This document shows, piece by piece, positions 4,932 to 6,649 of a stretch of 6,649 nucleotides of DNA (position 1 is its first letter; each line of letters starts with the position of its first letter). A program made the translations under genes and the position numbers. Below the pieces are notes generated by a model. That model was not told where the DNA came from and made no database searches. It saw only the letters and a program-made list of their open reading frames with translations. The stretch covers positions 1-6,649 of the forward strand of contig QGUR01000256.1 of NCBI GenBank assembly GCA_003242205.1, given 5' to 3'. The DNA is from Chloroflexota bacterium (GTDB lineage Bacteria > Chloroflexota > Anaerolineae > Aggregatilineales > Phototrophicaceae).

Positions 4932-6269
4932 ATGGCAACAACAGCTGAACTCATTCAAAAGAATAAGGACTACACGCTTACAAGCTGGTCGATGCAGGCG
5001 GCCTGGAATCCCATTCTTGTGGAGCGTGGCGAGGGCGTCTATATCTATGACGCCAATGGCAAGCGCTATCTGGACTGGTCCTCGCAGCTTGTCAACGTCA
5101 ACATCGGGCACGGCCACCCGCATGTCATCAAAGCGATTCAGGAGCAGGCGGCAAAGCTGTGCTATGTCGATCCCAGCAACGCGACCGAGCCGCGCGGGCG
5201 GCTGGGCGAACTGCTGGCGGAGGTAACGCCGGGCGACCTGACCAAGGCGTTCTTCACCAATGGCGGCACCGAAGCCACGGAAAACGCGATGAAAATCGCG
5301 CGGCTGTACACGGGCCGCCAGAAAATTCTGACGCGCCCGCGCTCGTACCACGGCGCGACCTTCGGCGCGATGAGCGCCGGCGGCGACCCCCGGCGGCTGG
5401 CCAACGAACCGGGCGTGCCCTGGATCGTGCGTATCCCCGACCCCTATGCCTATCGCAGCCCGATCTACCGCGGGCGCACCGCCGAAGAAGGCGACGCCAT
5501 CGTGGTTGAGTTGATCGAAGATACCATCCAGATTGAAGGGCCGGAGAATATCGCCGCCATCATGCTCGAAGGCTACAGCGGCACCAGCGGCGTGATGCAG
5601 CCGACGGCGACCTTCTGGTCGGGCGTTTATGCGCTGTGCCAGAAATACGGCATTCTGCTGATCGTCGATGAGGTGATGAGCGGCTTTGGGCGCACCGGCG
5701 AATGGTTCGGCATCGACCACTATCCCAATGTGAAGCCGGACATCATGTGTCTGGCCAAAGGTCTGACCAGCGGCTACGTGCCGCTTGGCGCGACCGTCGT
5801 GACCGACAAAATCGCGGAATACTTCAACGATCACACCCTCTGGGCCGGCCTGACGTATAGCGCCCACGCGCTGGCCTGCGCGGCAGGCGTGGCGACCATC
5901 GAGGTCTACCGCAACGAAAACCTGATCGAAAACGCCCGCGAAATGGGCAAGGTGCTGCGCCGCGGCCTGATGGATCTGGCCGAGCGCCATCCGGTGATCG
6001 GAGACGTTCGCGGCACAGGCCTGTTGCAGTTGATTGAGCTTGTGAAGAACCGCGACACGCGCGAGCCGATGAGCGAGTTCAACAAGCCACTGAGCGAGCC
6101 GATGAAACTGGTCGCCCAGACGCTGAAGGAAAACGGCCTTAGCACGCTGGTGCGCTGGAACATGGTCTTCAGCGCTCCGCCGCTGACGGTGACCGAAGCG
6201 CAGATTCGGGAAGGGCTGGAGGTGCTCGATCTGGCCCTGAGCAAGATCGACAACTACTACGAGGGATAA
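4932..6269 (+). CDS. Class III pyridoxal-phosphate aminotransferase (omega-amino acid:pyruvate type)
   Basis: A complete 445-residue fold-type I enzyme that moves an amino group between an amine or amino acid and a keto acid in the cytoplasm. In order: YIYDANGKRYLDW (37-49), the GHGHP turn (59-63), NGGTEATENAMKIAR (110-124) holding the cofactor phosphate, SYHGAT (138-143) stacking on the ring, IVDEVMSGFGRTG (244-256) with Asp246 at the pyridine nitrogen, and CLAKGLTSGYVPLGA (273-287) with Lys276 forming the Schiff base. The LVRWN...APPL segment near 406-418 resembles the region that often carries a substrate-carboxylate Arg. The usual Glu-Pro after the central sheet reads LEGYSG (212-217). 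Length and motifs are normal. The start (SWSMQAAWNPI) resembles enzymes annotated as taurine-, beta-alanine- or 4-aminobutyrate-pyruvate aminotransferases, but the substrate cannot be fixed. AGGAG at 4918-4922, nine bases upstream, supports the ATG. The gene stands alone. Confidence 0.92.
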   Translation: MATTAELIQKNKDYTLTSWSMQAAWNPILVERGEGVYIYDANGKRYLDWSSQLVNVNIGHGHPHVIKAIQEQAAKLCYVDPSNATEPRGRLGELLAEVTPGDLTKAFFTNGGTEATENAMKIARLYTGRQKILTRPRSYHGATFGAMSAGGDPRRLANEPGVPWIVRIPDPYAYRSPIYRGRTAEEGDAIVVELIEDTIQIEGPENIAAIMLEGYSGTSGVMQPTATFWSGVYALCQKYGILLIVDEVMSGFGRTGEWFGIDHYPNVKPDIMCLAKGLTSGYVPLGATVVTDKIAEYFNDHTLWAGLTYSAHALACAAGVATIEVYRNENLIENAREMGKVLRRGLMDLAERHPVIGDVRGTGLLQLIELVKNRDTREPMSEFNKPLSEPMKLVAQTLKENGLSTLVRWNMVFSAPPLTVTEAQIREGLEVLDLALSKIDNYYEG

Positions 6270-6289
6270 CTGCCGCGCGCAGAACATCG

Positions 6290-6307
6290 GGCCGCAAGGC
6301 AGCGGCC
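6290..6307 (+). other. Small hairpin after the aminotransferase gene
   Basis: GGCCGC pairs with GCGGCC (6290-6295 with 6302-6307) around AAGGCA. No T-run follows. It lies just before the bidirectional terminator and may add to 3' end protection. Confidence 0.45.
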
Positions 6308-6313
6308 TGGTTG

Positions 6314-6363
6314 AAAAAACGGCCCGCTGGAGGGAACAAAATCCCCTCAGCGGGCTGTTTTTT
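6314..6363 (+). terminator. Bidirectional intrinsic terminator after the aminotransferase gene
   Basis: CGGCCCGCTG at 6320-6329 pairs with CAGCGGGCTG at 6348-6357 (one G-U pair). The stem extends inward through AGGG/CCCT with one bulged G. Six A residues (6314-6319) before the stem and six T residues (6358-6363) after it give a T-run on either strand. It therefore ends the aminotransferase message and would also stop transcripts coming leftward out of the adjacent IS-like element. Confidence 0.9.
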
Positions 6364-6388
6364 CTAGCCCTTCGCCTCACCGGAACCT

Positions 6389-6430
6389 CCGTTTGGCCCC
6401 CCCAGCTTTAGCTGTGGGGAGGAAAAACGG
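6389..6430 (+). repeat. Bulged hairpin at the left end of the IS-like element
   Basis: CCCCCAGC (6399-6406) pairs with GCTG and GGGG (6411-6419), with T6415 bulged and a TTTA loop. An outer helix CCGTTT (6389-6394) with AAACGG (6425-6430) can enclose it. The bulged-T foot and G+C-rich arms are typical of TnpA-recognised ends of IS200/IS605 elements. Confidence 0.6.
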
Positions 6431-6446
6431 TGGCGCACAAGCGCCA
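6431..6446 (+). repeat. Second left-end hairpin of the IS-like element
   Basis: TGGCGC (6431-6436) pairs perfectly with GCGCCA (6441-6446) around ACAA. It follows the first hairpin with no gap and ends just before the tnpB promoter. Confidence 0.55.
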
Positions 6447-6447
6447 G

Positions 6448-6476
6448 TTGCACAATCCGATCATTTGTGTTATCCT
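6448..6476 (+). promoter_or_regulatory. Extended -10 promoter of tnpB
   Basis: TTGCAC at 6448-6453 and TATCCT at 6471-6476 are 17 bases apart, and TGT directly before the -10 box gives an extended -10 motif. The predicted start is near 6483, one base before the tnpB ATG. Confidence 0.5.
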
Positions 6477-6483
6477 TTCATAT

Positions 6484-6649
6484 ATGAAACTCATCGCGCA
6501 GGTCAAACTGCTGCCCGACGACGAACAACGGGCGTACCTTCTGCAAACGCTGGAACAGGCCAACGCCCTTTGCAACTGGCTCAGTGAACAGGCGTGGCAA
6601 CTGAAAAAGTTTCGCCGTTTCGATTTGCAAGCCGCCTGTTACTACGCGG
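6484..6649 (+). CDS. tnpB: TnpB-family RNA-guided nuclease, N-terminal part (3' truncated by window edge)
   Basis: The frame from ATG 6484 stays open to the window edge and gives 55 residues. It starts MKLIAQVKLLPDDEQ, continues with LLQTLEQANALCNWLSEQAW and ends with FRRFDLQAACYYA. This is the characteristic first part of IS200/IS605 TnpB (OrfB): an initial strand with LLP..EQ, then a helix with 'T.E.AN..CN..S..AW'. TnpB proteins are RNA-guided DNA nucleases that use an omega RNA made from the element's right end, and they are ancestors of Cas12. The catalytic RuvC residues and zinc ribbon would lie downstream and cannot be checked, so the gene may be intact or decayed. No Shine-Dalgarno sequence is present. 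With a predicted start at about 6483, the message looks leaderless. Confidence 0.85.
   Translation, partial: MKLIAQVKLLPDDEQRAYLLQTLEQANALCNWLSEQAWQLKKFRRFDLQAACYYA

Larger units (their letters stand above)
6364..6649 (+). mobile_element. Left part of an IS200/IS605-family (tnpB-carrying) element, cut by window edge
   Basis: The region after the terminator holds two hairpins, a promoter and the start of tnpB. Short subterminal hairpins with a bulged T are the usual end structures of IS200/IS605 elements, which move as single strands and have no terminal inverted repeats. The exact left boundary is not determined: no target tetranucleotide or duplication can be recognised without an empty-site comparison. 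No tnpA lies between the aminotransferase and tnpB, so this is either a tnpB-only (IS1341-like) element or tnpA is downstream outside the window. Confidence 0.6.

Noticed and set aside
4899..6380. Minus-strand open frame of 493 codons opposite the aminotransferase
   Set aside because: The plus-strand frame has every class III aminotransferase motif. The antisense frame crosses the bidirectional terminator and shows no family signature.
6393..6587. Plus-strand 64-codon open frame across the left end of the IS-like element
   Set aside because: It crosses the hairpins, the promoter and the tnpB start in another frame, and its product has no recognisable features.

Overview
The window looks like part of a chromosome of a G+C-rich bacterium, most likely a member of the Chloroflexota (Anaerolineae-like). 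This placement is an inference. It rests on the secreted protein built of repeated 'RVTPGLPN ... GPQC ... GWT.EG' SH3-type units, the CUT1 sugar operon without its own ATPase, the G+C-rich coding style, and a TnpB start of the 'MKLIAQVKLLP' kind. I cannot run a search to confirm it. No tRNA, rRNA, CRISPR array or phage gene is visible.

Layout. (1) Positions 1-576 hold the 3' end of a gene for a repeat-built SH3b-type extracellular protein, closed by a clear intrinsic terminator (631-663). (2) Positions 664-881 are a regulatory region: a strong sigma70-type promoter (772-800), followed at its start site by a LacI-family-like operator palindrome, a second imperfect palindrome, and the ribosome binding site of the next gene. 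(3) Positions 882-4275 are a three-gene sugar ABC-importer operon of the glucose/mannose type within CUT1: a secreted binding protein, a first permease with two extra predicted membrane helices, and a second permease translationally coupled to it by an ATGA overlap. Two tandem hairpins lie between the binding-protein and permease genes. No ATPase gene is present, so a shared MsiK/UgpC-type ATPase encoded elsewhere is the likely partner. (4) Positions 4368-4811 (minus strand) encode a DUF983-like membrane protein with two Cys-x-x-Cys knuckles, convergent to the operon. (5) Diverging from it, positions 4932-6269 encode a complete class III pyridoxal-phosphate aminotransferase, ended by a bidirectional terminator (6314-6363). 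(6) From just after that terminator to the window edge lies what looks like the left end of an IS200/IS605-family element: two hairpins, an extended -10 promoter and the first 55 codons of tnpB, which begins almost at the predicted transcription start and has no Shine-Dalgarno sequence.

How the parts work together: the operon should import a sugar, perhaps glucose or mannose, under control of a LacI-type repressor whose gene is not in the window. The hairpins after the binding-protein gene probably let that protein be made in excess over the permeases. The DUF983 gene and the aminotransferase share a short divergent promoter region but have no obvious functional link. The IS-like element is an accessory insertion next to the aminotransferase terminator. 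Everything except this element looks like ordinary housekeeping or transport sequence. The points most worth following are the extra helices in the first permease, the promoter/operator and hairpin architecture of the operon, and the apparently leaderless tnpB with its folded left end.
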